Below, piece after piece: positions 15,071 to 24,321 of a DNA stretch of 32,846 nucleotides. Position 1 is the first letter of the stretch. The number at the start of each line of letters is the position of its first letter. Both the position numbers and the translations under genes were made by a program. The stretch spans positions 1 to 32,846 of the forward strand of contig CAZKEF010000055.1 of the NCBI GenBank assembly GCA_964551735.1. Direction: 5' to 3'. The stretch is from DAOUAT01 sp964551735 (GTDB lineage Bacteria; Chloroflexota; Anaerolineae; CG2-30-64-16). The notes below the pieces were generated by a model. The model saw only the letters and a program-made list of their open reading frames with translations. It did no database searches and was not told the DNA's origin.

Positions 15071-17068
15071 ATGTTCCGAGTCAAGCCCAACGTGAACCTC
15101 TTGGCCCGCACGGCCGGGCTGGTGGTTGCCGCCGTCCTGCTCAATATCCTGCTGGGGCGTCTGACGCGCGAGGTCCTCAATTGGCCGCTGTTCCTGGACT
15201 CGGTGGGCACGATCCTGGTGGGCGCCCTGTTAGGCCCGCTGGCGGGCGCGATCACCGGCGCGCTCTCGAATGTCGTCTGGGGGCTGCTGGGTAGCCAGAC
15301 AGCACTGCCGTTCGCCATTACCGCAGCTTTCATCGGCTGGGCCGCCGGCTACGCGGTCGCGCAGGGGGCCTTTCGGCGCCTTGGGACGGCGCTGCTGGCT
15401 GGCGCCCTCGTTGGCTTGGGCGCGGCGCTTATCTCTGCGCCCATCAGCGCCTACCTCTTCGGCGGGCTTAACGCGGTGGGCATGGACTATCTGACCAGCT
15501 TGCTGAGCGCTGCTGGCTCCAACGTCCTGCAAACCGCCACGATTGAAGGCTTCCTCAGCGACCCGGTTGACAAGGTCATCTCTTTTCTGCTCGCCTGGCT
15601 GATCTGGCGTGGCCTTCAGCCGCACTTTCTGCCGCCTTCGCCGCGTGGCGCGCGTTTCTTCGCCGCGTGGCGGGGCTACAGCGCGGCGGCTGCGGCTATC
15701 CTTCTGGCGTCCCTCCTGTGTCTTGTCTTCCTGCCGGCGTTCGGGCGCGGCATCTTTGCGCTCTTCTATCTGGCTGTACTGATCAGCGCGTGGCGGGGTG
15801 GGCTGAGGCCAGCCCTCTTGACAACCGTGGCGGGGGTGGCGGCCAACATCCTATTCCTGCGCGCGCATGCGCTTGACCCAAGCATAACAGTCGAGGACTG
15901 GTTGCGCGTCATCGTGTTCGCGATCGTATCCATCGCCATCGCGGTCATCGCCGACCAGCTCGAGCGGAGCAGACGAGACCTGCAAACATCCCTGCACGCG
16001 GAACGAGAAAGCCAGGCCCGCACACGTGCCATCGCTGACGGCGTCAACGAAGCCTTGGCCCTGATCTCGCCGGAACAACGGGTGGCGGCTGTCAACCAGC
16101 GCTTCGGCGAGCTGTTCGGCGTGCCGGCAGAGCGGGTCACCGGCCAACGCCTGGAAGATGTGCGCACGCTCTACGACCAGGTCTTTGAAGACGCAGAGGC
16201 GCTCTATGACGCATCTGTTGCGGCCAGCGGCGATGCCGAGCATGATTTCTCCCGGCTGATTGTGCAGAAGTGGCCGCAGGCTCGGGAACTCCTCCACTAC
16301 TCGACGCCCATCCGCGATGATGGCGAGTTCCTGGGCCGGCTCTTCGTCTTCCGGGATGTCACCCACGAGCGCGAAGTGGACCGCATGAAGACTGAGTTCG
16401 TGTCGCTGGTCTCGCACGAGCTGCGCACCCCGCTGACGGCCATCAAGGGCTTCACGCAGATGGTGCTGGACGGGGACGCGGGCGAAATCAACGAGGAGGT
16501 GGCGGAGTTCCTGGGTGTGGCGATCAGCAACACGGACCGCCTGGTGGCGCTGGTGAACGACCTGCTGGACATCTCCCGCATCGAATCGGGCCGCATCCAG
16601 CTCAAGTCGGAGCCGGTGGACCTGGACGAAGTGGTGCAGGCGGTCTCTGCGACCATGCAACAGAAGCTCAAGGAGAAGGGGCAAAGCCTGACCGTGTCCG
16701 TTGATCCGGCGGCCGCCCGCGTCATCGGCGACAGGGACAAATTGGTTCAGATCCTCACCAACTATGTGAGCAACGCCCACAAATACACCCAGGCGGGCGG
16801 CGCAATCAGCGTCCTTGTGAAGCAGCAGGGCAATTTCGCCCAGGTGGCGGTGAACGACAACGGCCACGGGATTTCGGAGCAGGACCAGCGCCGGCTCTTC
16901 TCGCGGTTTTATCGGGTTGATAACGAGCTTACGCGCGAGGTAGGCGGCACGGGGCTCGGCCTGTCCATCGTCAAACAGCTCGTCGAGCTCCAGGGCGGCC
17001 AGGTCGGCGTGCGGAGTATCCTGGGCGCGGGCAGCACCTTCACGTTCACCGTACCGTTATCTATTTAG
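15071..17068 (+). CDS. Membrane histidine kinase with ECF S-component-like sensor
   Basis: A 665-residue sensor kinase. The N-terminal ~180 residues form about six helices and contain LFLDSVGTILVGALLGP-like sequence and a GALSNVVWG segment, resembling ECF vitamin-transporter S components. A DUF4118/KdpD-like membrane domain follows (~205-295), then a PAS domain (~315-430), HisKA with SHELRTPLT (H449), and HATPase_c with the N box (NYVSNAHKYT), G1 (NDNGHGIS) and G2 (GGTGLGLS). It is 5 bp from the permease gene and 16 bp before the receiver gene. There is no clear Shine-Dalgarno, so translational coupling is likely. The S-component-like domain suggests sensing of a small molecule; the ligand cannot be told from sequence. 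Confidence 0.92.
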   Translation: MFRVKPNVNLLARTAGLVVAAVLLNILLGRLTREVLNWPLFLDSVGTILVGALLGPLAGAITGALSNVVWGLLGSQTALPFAITAAFIGWAAGYAVAQGAFRRLGTALLAGALVGLGAALISAPISAYLFGGLNAVGMDYLTSLLSAAGSNVLQTATIEGFLSDPVDKVISFLLAWLIWRGLQPHFLPPSPRGARFFAAWRGYSAAAAAILLASLLCLVFLPAFGRGIFALFYLAVLISAWRGGLRPALLTTVAGVAANILFLRAHALDPSITVEDWLRVIVFAIVSIAIAVIADQLERSRRDLQTSLHAERESQARTRAIADGVNEALALISPEQRVAAVNQRFGELFGVPAERVTGQRLEDVRTLYDQVFEDAEALYDASVAASGDAEHDFSRLIVQKWPQARELLHYSTPIRDDGEFLGRLFVFRDVTHEREVDRMKTEFVSLVSHELRTPLTAIKGFTQMVLDGDAGEINEEVAEFLGVAISNTDRLVALVNDLLDISRIESGRIQLKSEPVDLDEVVQAVSATMQQKLKEKGQSLTVSVDPAAARVIGDRDKLVQILTNYVSNAHKYTQAGGAISVLVKQQGNFAQVAVNDNGHGISEQDQRRLFSRFYRVDNELTREVGGTGLGLSIVKQLVELQGGQVGVRSILGAGSTFTFTVPLSI

Positions 17069-17084
17069 TTTTTCAGGAGGTAGA

Positions 17085-17480
17085 GTGTCAATCAAAGTAC
17101 TTGCCGTAGATGATGAAGACGACGTGCGCCGTCTCATCCAGGTCAAACTCAAGAAAGCCGGGTTCGAGGTCGTCACCGCCTCCAACGGTGAGGAAGGCGT
17201 GGCCAAGGCCAAATCGGAGCATCCCGACGTGGTCATCATGGACTGGATGATGCCGAAGATGGATGGCCCGACTGCGACCGCCAAGATCAAGGCCGAGTGC
17301 CGCCCCGCGCCCATCGTCCTCATGCTGACCGCGAAGGGGACACAAACCGATGTCATCCAAGGCCTGGGCGGCGGCGCCGATGACTACATCGTCAAACCGT
17401 TCGCGCCGCGCGAGCTGATCGCGCGCGTCAACGTGGCTTTGGTCAAGGCCGGCAAACAGCCGCTGATCGCCGAACAGTGA
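17085..17480 (+). CDS. CheY-like single-domain response regulator
   Basis: A 131-residue receiver domain with no output domain. It has the acidic pair DDE near residues 9-11, the phosphorylation site D53 in IMDWMMP, T82 and K104 in VKPF. The GTG start at 17085 follows a consensus AGGAGG with a 4-nt gap. It is adjacent to the kinase gene and presumably receives phosphate from it. Without a DNA-binding domain it must act through protein contact; the large helicase downstream or the SARP protein are possible but unproven partners. Confidence 0.93.
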   Translation: MSIKVLAVDDEDDVRRLIQVKLKKAGFEVVTASNGEEGVAKAKSEHPDVVIMDWMMPKMDGPTATAKIKAECRPAPIVLMLTAKGTQTDVIQGLGGGADDYIVKPFAPRELIARVNVALVKAGKQPLIAEQ

Positions 17481-17506
17481 ACCGGCGGCTGGCGTCAGCT
17501 CATCCC

Positions 17507-17552
17507 GGTCGGCGAAAGCCGACCTCGCAGAGGTTGCAGCGACCTGGGTCGC
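17507..17552 (+). other. GNRA hairpin between receiver and helicase genes
   Basis: A perfect 7-bp stem, GGTCGGC / GCCGACC, closed by a GAAA tetraloop (17507-17524) is followed by a smaller inverted repeat, GCGACC / GGTCGC (17539-17552). There is no T-run, so it is more likely an mRNA stability or processing element than a terminator. Confidence 0.5.
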
Positions 17553-17596
17553 CCGGTGCGGAATAGCGACCGATGCTCTAGCGGAGTACAGCACAC

Positions 17597-20500
17597 ATGG
17601 ACGAAACGCAATATCAACCGGACGAGGAGCAAGAGATCAGCGAGTTCCTGCAGGCAGCAACGAAGTTGGAAGCCGCCAGGGAGCTAGAGGCGGCCGAATT
17701 CATCCGCGACGTGGAGATCGAGGAGGAAGAGGGCGAGCCGGAGGCCGCTGGCGCAGCCGGAGCTGAAGCCCAGGACGCGCCCGCTGACCTGATCGCCGAT
17801 AGCGCCGCTCGGCGGACGTACTGGGAGGCCCAGGCGCTCGTCGAGCTGGAGCAGCAGGAGTTCGCCGCGGCCACCGCCGAGGAGGATACGGCGCGCCGGC
17901 GCAGCGCCTACTACCGGCTGGCGGTCTACCACGGCCGCACCATCTACATCCTGCGCTCCGCGTTGAACGCGGGCAAGGAGCCGCTGGCGCAGGCGGCCAT
18001 GCGCAACCTGGCGACGCTGCACCGGGCGATGATGCAGATGCACCGGTCGGCGCCCGCCAGCGTCCCCGTGGCGCTGGTGCTCGACCGCCGCGGCCGCGAT
18101 GCGTTTGCGCGTGACCTGGTGGTGCGGGCGCTGGGCGAGAGCGCCGAACCGCTGGAGCTGGAGGGCATGGTGCAGCGGGCCAACGACCTGGACGTGATGG
18201 GCGTGGCGCGCGGGACAGTGCAACGGCACCTCAAAGACCTGGTGGCGTCCGGCTATGTGGCGGCCACGGACGAACACCCGGCGCGTTATGCGCGCACGCA
18301 GCGCGCCTACACCGACATGGATCTCAACGCGCCCAGCTTGCGCGCCCTGGTGGGGATGGATATCTACGCCCGGCTCGCCGAAGCGGGGTTCGAGGGGTTG
18401 AGCGACATCTCGGCCCGGCAGAGCACGTTCCGGGGCGCGTTCGGCGAGATCACGGGGCTGGGCCAGGCGAGCGCCGCGCTCTTCGTTGATCTGGTCGAGA
18501 CGCTGCTGGAAGACCGGGGGCGGGAGGCCGGCCCCTGGCGCTTCGCCGACCTGATCGGCTCGCCCTACCCGCGGCCCTACCAGTACGAGGCGTATGCGGT
18601 CTTCCGCGGCTACGGCTACCACGGCCAACTGGTCGAAGCGCCCACAGGCAGCGGCAAAACCATGATCGGCATGCTATGCGTCCAGGATTGGCTGAAGACG
18701 CTGCGCGCCGGGCAGTCCATCCTGATCCTGGTGCCCACCAGCAACTACCTGCAGCAGTGGACGGGCGAGCTGTGCTACAAGCCCATCGGCCTGCGCCTCT
18801 CGCCGGAGATGGTCTTCTCGGGCACGCCCGGCCAGTTGGAGCGGTTCCAAAAGCGCACTGGAGGCCACCCGGCCGTGATCCTGATGACCTACACGGCGCT
18901 GGCCCAGGCCGGATCAGGCATCGGTAAGGGCGGCTTTGATGTGGACGCCATCGAGATGTTCCTGCAGGGCGCCAACGTGCAGTACGTCATCCTGGACGAG
19001 GTGCATAAGGTGGCGGAAAACCTGAACAGCGTCTCGGCCGACGTGATCCGCCTGATGCTGGCGTGGCTCCACGACGACAGCCTGCGCGGGCTGATCGGCT
19101 TCACCGGCACGGCCGAAGCCTACCGGTCGCGCTTCGCCAGGCTGGGGCTGCAACTGGTCTACAGCATCCCCATTGACGAGCTGATCGCGGCCGGCTTCGT
19201 GGCGCCCTTCGCCGAGTTGGGCGCGCCCTTCTCCTACTCGGCGCGCGAGCGCCGCATCCGCGACCTGCTGGACAGCTACAAGGCGCAGACGGTCACCTTT
19301 ATGGCGCTGGTGTGCGGCGACCGCCTCCGCGGTTGGTTCGCGACGCTCCCCATGGACGAGCGCGTCGCCATCGGCCACGATCTCCTGAACATGTACGCGG
19401 GCCGCAAGGACTGGCAAACGACCTTGCCGAAGCGCCTGACGGAGTGGGAATCCGGCGGGGACCTCGCGCTTCCCGAATCGAAGCTCGTGACGATGGTGCA
19501 GATTGCGCGCGCCTGGAGCGACGCGGACATGATCCGGGAAGCGGGCGCGGACGAGGACGCGTTCCGTCAACTGGTGGCGGACCTCAACGCCATCCGCGCT
19601 GAGCTGGAGATACTGATCTACCTGCCGACCACGCTAGCTCGGCTGTGCCGGCCCGGCTTCACGGAGCGCTTCGATGTAGCGGCCCTGCGTCAGGCCCACG
19701 CCGCGGCGACCAATCAGGCAGCCCGGAACGAAACGGTCAAGGACCACCTGGCCACCACGGTCGTTGGCCTGTACGAAGGGCTCAGCGAGTGGTACCGCCG
19801 CGTGGGCGAGGGCCGCGTCGAGACGATCAAGGCCGTGATCGAGGCGGAGCGCGCCACGCGACCGGTGAGCAGCATCATCATCTTTGATAATGCCCGTCGC
19901 ATCCAGTGGCAGCAGGGCATGGCCGGCCAGGGGGTCGCCGTGCCAGGCTACGAGGGACTGGGCGGGCTGTACGCCCAACTGCTGGGCGACGAGCGCTTCA
20001 CACCCTATGCCGTGCTGTCGGGCGAGCAATACCTGCCCTACGACGAGGCGGACCCGCTGCCGCCGCGCATCGCCCACTTTGTAGAAGAGGCGTTGATGCA
20101 GGGTGAGATCGCAGGGGCGATGCTGGATCTGGTGGCGCAAGGCCTGGAGCTGTCCGCTGAAGCGCGCGAGAGCTTGCAAGCGCGCTGGGCCGGACTGATC
20201 GCCGGCTACATCCCCGCGCTGGGCAAGGTGCACGCCGCGCGGCCCGGCGACTTCAGCCAGCGCGTGCTGCGGCCGATGCGGGCGCATATCCGCGGGCTGG
20301 CGCTTGGCCCGGCGGGGGATCGGCTGCTGGCGCGGCTCGACCTGCGCAACATCCACTTCGCCGACCTGGTGGGTGCCTTCTTCGACTATGCCATCATCGC
20401 CCGCTACTTCCGGGAGGCAAAGGTGGCCGAGCTGGAGCAGGTAAGCGGCGCGCGGCAGAAGTTTTTCGTCGTCCCCATGTCGGCGGGCAATCGTAAGCTG

Positions 20501-21274
20501 CTGATGTATGACCTCACCTCTCGGATCGTGGATGCCGACTCGCTACCGATCAACATGGTGGTGGTGTCGAGCTGGGCGCGCACGGGCTGGAACGTGATCT
20601 CGCCCAACGTGCTGATTGACGCCACGGCCACTCGCGACGTCACCGCCTGGCAGCAGTTACGCGGCCGCGCGATCCGCGCCCGCCGCACGTGGACCAATGA
20701 CTGCTACCGGCTGATCATGGCGTTAATCGGCAGCCAGATGGGCGGGCTGGTGGAACAGGACGAGATGCCCGAGGACGTCATTGACGCTCTGGGGCAGGTT
20801 GAGCAACAGGAAACAGAGATTGTCTTAGACGAGCGCCTGCTGGGCTTGTTGGCAGAGGTGACTTCGTCCGACCTGAGCGAGCGCGTCCGGGCGGAAGGTA
20901 TCACCAGTTTGACGGCCTCAGAACGCACCACAATCGCCATCGCGCTCATGCGCCACCGAAACAAGGTCACGCACATCTTCGAGCTGGTGAAGGCGTACGG
21001 GGCCACCACCCAGGTCGAGTATGACCGGCCGGCGCGCGCCTGGCGGCGCCGAGAGCACATCGCGCTCAAGCACGAGTACGAGGTGGCCGTCAACCCGTTC
21101 AGCGGGGAGAAGTTGACGGGCGCGGGGCATGCGCCGCTCGTCTACGCGGACGACCCGCGCACCGACATCCCCGCTGAGCTTCAAAAGCATCTGGTCGGCG
21201 CGATCGACGGCGCGGATGAACGGATCGTGTCCGGCTGGCTGCGCTATGAGCTGCCGGAATCTGCATCATCATGA
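17597..21274 (+). CDS. Large SF2 DEVH-box helicase
   Basis: A 1225-residue superfamily 2 helicase. An acidic N-terminus (~1-65) is followed by a helical region, a winged-helix-like segment (~170-238) and a helix-hairpin-like segment (~250-305). The ATPase core has motif I APTGSGKT (348-355), Ia LVPTSNYLQQW, II DEVH (467-470), III TGTA (503-506), and V/VI ending QQLRGRAIRARR (~1018-1030). A ~450-residue insert separates the two helicase lobes. The ATG at 17597 has GGAG about 12 nt upstream. The closest broad match is XPB/restriction-type DEAD helicases, but I do not recognise the family. It follows the receiver gene after 116 bp and may share the operon. No nuclease or methylase domain is visible. 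Confidence 0.85.
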   Translation: MDETQYQPDEEQEISEFLQAATKLEAARELEAAEFIRDVEIEEEEGEPEAAGAAGAEAQDAPADLIADSAARRTYWEAQALVELEQQEFAAATAEEDTARRRSAYYRLAVYHGRTIYILRSALNAGKEPLAQAAMRNLATLHRAMMQMHRSAPASVPVALVLDRRGRDAFARDLVVRALGESAEPLELEGMVQRANDLDVMGVARGTVQRHLKDLVASGYVAATDEHPARYARTQRAYTDMDLNAPSLRALVGMDIYARLAEAGFEGLSDISARQSTFRGAFGEITGLGQASAALFVDLVETLLEDRGREAGPWRFADLIGSPYPRPYQYEAYAVFRGYGYHGQLVEAPTGSGKTMIGMLCVQDWLKTLRAGQSILILVPTSNYLQQWTGELCYKPIGLRLSPEMVFSGTPGQLERFQKRTGGHPAVILMTYTALAQAGSGIGKGGFDVDAIEMFLQGANVQYVILDEVHKVAENLNSVSADVIRLMLAWLHDDSLRGLIGFTGTAEAYRSRFARLGLQLVYSIPIDELIAAGFVAPFAELGAPFSYSARERRIRDLLDSYKAQTVTFMALVCGDRLRGWFATLPMDERVAIGHDLLNMYAGRKDWQTTLPKRLTEWESGGDLALPESKLVTMVQIARAWSDADMIREAGADEDAFRQLVADLNAIRAELEILIYLPTTLARLCRPGFTERFDVAALRQAHAAATNQAARNETVKDHLATTVVGLYEGLSEWYRRVGEGRVETIKAVIEAERATRPVSSIIIFDNARRIQWQQGMAGQGVAVPGYEGLGGLYAQLLGDERFTPYAVLSGEQYLPYDEADPLPPRIAHFVEEALMQGEIAGAMLDLVAQGLELSAEARESLQARWAGLIAGYIPALGKVHAARPGDFSQRVLRPMRAHIRGLALGPAGDRLLARLDLRNIHFADLVGAFFDYAIIARYFREAKVAELEQVSGARQKFFVVPMSAGNRKLLMYDLTSRIVDADSLPINMVVVSSWARTGWNVISPNVLIDATATRDVTAWQQLRGRAIRARRTWTNDCYRLIMALIGSQMGGLVEQDEMPEDVIDALGQVEQQETEIVLDERLLGLLAEVTSSDLSERVRAEGITSLTASERTTIAIALMRHRNKVTHIFELVKAYGATTQVEYDRPARAWRRREHIALKHEYEVAVNPFSGEKLTGAGHAPLVYADDPRTDIPAELQKHLVGAIDGADERIVSGWLRYELPESASS

Positions 21275-21286
21275 TGACAGGTGTCT

Positions 21287-21328
21287 TTTCGATCTCGTTA
21301 CGATTTCGTTGCGAAGCGCTGCTAAGAT
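21287..21328 (+). promoter_or_regulatory. Second SARP-like direct repeat and promoter, for the LysM gene
   Basis: The 27 bp at 21287-21313 are identical to 12434-12460 (two CGATYTCGTTRCG copies at an 11-bp period). A -10-like TAAGAT at 21323-21328 lies 10 bp past the last heptamer, the same spacing as at the first copy. It is ~90 bp upstream of the LysM gene. Confidence 0.55.
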
Positions 21329-21404
21329 GATGCTTGTTCAAGTTACGCATGTCGTCCCGGCCAGACCCGAAGACGGCCAGCACACGTTCAAAAGGAGAAG
21401 ACAG

Positions 21405-22760
21405 ATGCGGCGGAAGCATTTCTTCATAGCTGCCATGGTTGCCACTTTGTTGACCAGCCTCCTGGTCAACTTCGCCAGCGCCCAAGACCGGGTGGTGCCC
21501 TATCGCACCCAGCGCGGAGACACACTGTCCTCGATCGCCCGGAAGTACTGCACCTCCTGGCAGGACATTTTCTACAACAACCAGGGCATCCTGGGCAACA
21601 ACAGCGATGTTCTCAGGGTAGGCGTCCTGATCTACGTTGCCGACCATTGCACGCAGGCGAGCGGCGTCTATGACCGCGGACCCAGCACCTATGCGAGAGG
21701 CACTGTGTCCGGCAACGTGTATGCGGTCGCAGGTGGCGACACCTGGTACTCCATCGGTGTGCGTTTCGGCTTGCCATGGGTCAACATCTCCAACGCCAAC
21801 GGCGGCGGCGTCCTCTACGGCGGCCGCCGGCTCGTCATTCCGGGGCTGAACCAGGGCCAGGCGCCGGCGCGTCCGCCGGTGGTGCGTCCCGACATCCACA
21901 TCCTCAACCCGCATGAGGGCGCGATCCTGCCCGGCGCGTTTACGGTCAGCGGCACAGCCCAGGGCCTGCTGGAGGGCAACGTCATCGTGCAGGCGCTGGA
22001 TCGCTCCGGCGGCGTGCTGGCGCAGGCCTTTGCCAGTGCCCAGGGTGCAAACGTCGCCACGGGTGGTTCGGGAACCTGGACGACACAATTGTCGGTGAAC
22101 GTTCCCCCGGGCACCCCGGGCAGCATCGTCGCCACCGGCGGCGGCGTTGACGCCCGCAGCAGCATCGCCGTCATGTTCGGCGGGCAGGTGGCCGCGCCAG
22201 CACCGGGCCAGGCCAACTCCAACATCACGCGCTTCACCGTCAATCGCCAGCAGATCAACCCCGGCGAATGCGTCACCTTCAACTGGAGCACGCGCAACAC
22301 CGGGCAAGTCTATTTCTATCGTGAAGGCGAATTCTGGCAAGACAACCCGGTGGCGCCGAATCCCAGCCACTTCGATGTTTGCCCCAGGAACACCAGCACT
22401 CACTTCCTGCGCGTGATCGGCGATCGCGGGCTCACGGAGATTCGCACCATCACGATCTGGGTGGGGGAACCTCAGCATGGCGGGATCGGGCCGGCCATCC
22501 CCAGCCTGGTCGCCAGTCCTGCGGCCGTGAACAGGGCCAACCGCTGCACGACCCTGCTCTGGAGCACTGAGGGAACCGATGTCGCCCGCATGACGCTGTT
22601 CCGCAACCATCTTGCTGTGGCAGGCCCTGAACTCAGGACCTCGTTCCAAGACTGCGTTCCCGACTCCGAGCTGGGCGGGGACATCATTTACGAGCTGAGG
22701 CTTGAAGGCCGGACATCCGGTTGGACTATCCGGCAGGTGCGGGTTACGTCGGCCCGATGA
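21405..22760 (+). CDS. Secreted LysM / Gmad2-domain protein
   Basis: A 451-residue exported protein. A signal peptide ends near FASA (~26). Two LysM modules follow (starting around YRTQRGDTLSSIARKY and YAVAGGDTWYSIGVRF), then an Ig-like Gmad2 domain (IHILNPHEGAILPGAFTVSG, ~165-265), then two Ig-like beta domains with paired cysteines. LysM binds peptidoglycan, so the protein probably sits at the cell wall. The start at 21405 is supported by AAAGGAG about 7 nt upstream; the longer frame from 21129 overlaps the helicase gene and is not used. Expression is likely tied to the upstream SARP-like site. Confidence 0.9.
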   Translation: MRRKHFFIAAMVATLLTSLLVNFASAQDRVVPYRTQRGDTLSSIARKYCTSWQDIFYNNQGILGNNSDVLRVGVLIYVADHCTQASGVYDRGPSTYARGTVSGNVYAVAGGDTWYSIGVRFGLPWVNISNANGGGVLYGGRRLVIPGLNQGQAPARPPVVRPDIHILNPHEGAILPGAFTVSGTAQGLLEGNVIVQALDRSGGVLAQAFASAQGANVATGGSGTWTTQLSVNVPPGTPGSIVATGGGVDARSSIAVMFGGQVAAPAPGQANSNITRFTVNRQQINPGECVTFNWSTRNTGQVYFYREGEFWQDNPVAPNPSHFDVCPRNTSTHFLRVIGDRGLTEIRTITIWVGEPQHGGIGPAIPSLVASPAAVNRANRCTTLLWSTEGTDVARMTLFRNHLAVAGPELRTSFQDCVPDSELGGDIIYELRLEGRTSGWTIRQVRVTSAR

Positions 22761-22828
22761 TGACCCGTATGGTGAGCATGGGATTCGCAAGCAACTTGCT
22801 TGTCCCCTTCACTGCAAAGGAGCATGTC

Positions 22829-23215
22829 TTGGCTCACATACGTAGACGCGTCGTGCTTGTCTCGACGCCCGGACTGGTTCAAAAGGCGACTGAGTTGGTG
22901 CTGGCATCCTGCCCAGAAGTTGACCTAGTCGCAACGGCCTCGGGCGCCCTGTCGGCCACAGACCTGCTGTCAAAGCTGCAGCCGGATCTCGTCGTGCTCG
23001 ACGCCACGCTGGCCGAGCGAGAGATCGAGGCGCTGTTGACATGGATCAAGCGTCACTACCCCGATGTTCAGTGTACGGCCTTGACCGTGACGTCGCGTCA
23101 GCAGGAGCTGGTTTTGAATTGGGGCGCGGACGCCGCTATCCACCGCGCCAGGTTGAACAGCGAGCTGAAGGCAATGTTGGGCTGCCGTTCGGAGGCAGGT
23201 GTTGCTGCGACATGA
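22829..23215 (+). CDS. Degenerate receiver-domain protein, TTG start
   Basis: A 128-residue receiver-like protein. The TTG start at 22829 is chosen because AAAGGAG lies 6 nt upstream and MAHIRRRVVLVSTP then fits the first receiver strand. ATG codons at 22757-22778 in the same frame lack such a site. The usual acidic pair after strand 1 is replaced by STP, while the phosphoacceptor-like D in VVLDATL is kept. The conserved Lys near the end is not seen. It may be a pseudo-receiver working by protein contact. It sits among genes for exported proteins, 68 bp after the LysM gene. Confidence 0.68.
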   Translation: MAHIRRRVVLVSTPGLVQKATELVLASCPEVDLVATASGALSATDLLSKLQPDLVVLDATLAEREIEALLTWIKRHYPDVQCTALTVTSRQQELVLNWGADAAIHRARLNSELKAMLGCRSEAGVAAT

Positions 23216-23291
23216 AGACAGCAATCGCCAGGATGACCAGAGCCAACTGATCATCAATGTTCTCTTCGAAATCATGCAAGGAGCAAACTAA

Positions 23292-24320
23292 ATGAAACGA
23301 GTTTGGATAGTGTTGCTGGCGCTCACTCTGACGGCAGCCCTGGCTGTCGTCGCGTGGGCGCAAGCAGACCGGCCTCAGGCCACCGCGGCAGCGGACGAGG
23401 CGTCCGCCGCCTTTGTGACGATCGATCTCGCGGCGGGCTTCCCGTTGGACCCGATGCTCATCAGCCTCAACGGCGGTGGTGATGTGGCAGCCAGCACGCT
23501 CAGTGAGGCGTGTAACGGCTACATCACGATCGATCCGACCGTTGCGGTGGATTGGACAGGCGAGAGCGATTTTGTGGAAGCCTTCTTCTACAGCGACCAT
23601 GACCCGGTGCTGGTGGTGCAAACCCCAGACGGCGCCTACCTGTGCAACGATGATGCGAATGCGGTGCTCCTGGATCCTGTCATCGAGATCAGCGCACCTG
23701 CACAGGGCCGCTACCACATCTGGGTTGGCAGCCACGCAGCGGGTCAGCTCGTTCCGGGTATCCTGGTGCTCACCACCCGACACGAGGTCAACATCGGCAC
23801 CTTCTCGCTGGAAAACCTCATCACGCGCCACTCGCTTCCCGAGGATCATCTGGAGGTGCACGAGGTGCACACCGAGCTCCTGCCCAGTCAAAAACTTGAG
23901 CCCGGCGATGTGGAAGCCGACGAGTGGCAGCCGGGTGATGATCCCATCCAACACTCTGCGGTCGTGTCCGGCACCTTGCCGGCCTTTGACATCAGCATTC
24001 CGGGCCGCTTGTGCAATGGTTTCATCCACACGTTCCCCGACTACGTGGTGAACGTGACCGACGAGCCGGATCACCTGCGGTTCTTCTTTGAAGGGGACGG
24101 CGACGCGACGCTGATCGTTGAGGATCCGTCCGGTGAGATTCACTGCAACGACGACCATGTCGCAGGCGAGAATCTCAACCCGGTGGTTGACCTCGCGGAA
24201 CCGGTGGCGGGCCACTACTATGTGTTTATCGGCCGCGTCATGCTGGAAGACGAGATCAGCGGTATGTTGACTGTCAGTGAGTCGGTGGCGCTCCAACCGG
24301 CGGTTCTGAAGGAGGAATAA
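23292..24320 (+). CDS. Secreted protein with two PPC-like domains
   Basis: A 342-residue protein with a signal peptide ending near VVAWAQA (~26). Two copies of a ~90-residue domain lie at ~70-165 and ~230-325. Each begins CNG(Y/F)I, has a D-rich strand pair (YSDHDPVLVVQTPDGAYLCND; EGDGDATLIVEDPSGEIHCND) and ends in a Y-x-WVG or Y-x-FIG strand. The layout resembles bacterial pre-peptidase C-terminal (PPC) beta domains. Two conserved cysteines per copy suggest disulfides. AAGGAG lies about 8 nt upstream of the ATG. The stop is 1 bp before the next start, so it is co-translated with the PA14-like gene. Confidence 0.8.
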   Translation: MKRVWIVLLALTLTAALAVVAWAQADRPQATAAADEASAAFVTIDLAAGFPLDPMLISLNGGGDVAASTLSEACNGYITIDPTVAVDWTGESDFVEAFFYSDHDPVLVVQTPDGAYLCNDDANAVLLDPVIEISAPAQGRYHIWVGSHAAGQLVPGILVLTTRHEVNIGTFSLENLITRHSLPEDHLEVHEVHTELLPSQKLEPGDVEADEWQPGDDPIQHSAVVSGTLPAFDISIPGRLCNGFIHTFPDYVVNVTDEPDHLRFFFEGDGDATLIVEDPSGEIHCNDDHVAGENLNPVVDLAEPVAGHYYVFIGRVMLEDEISGMLTVSESVALQPAVLKEE

Positions 24321-24321
24321 C

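Noticed and set aside
21099..22790. 563-aa minus-strand frame over the LysM gene
   Set aside because: The plus strand carries a signal peptide, LysM motifs and a ribosome site; the minus frame has none.
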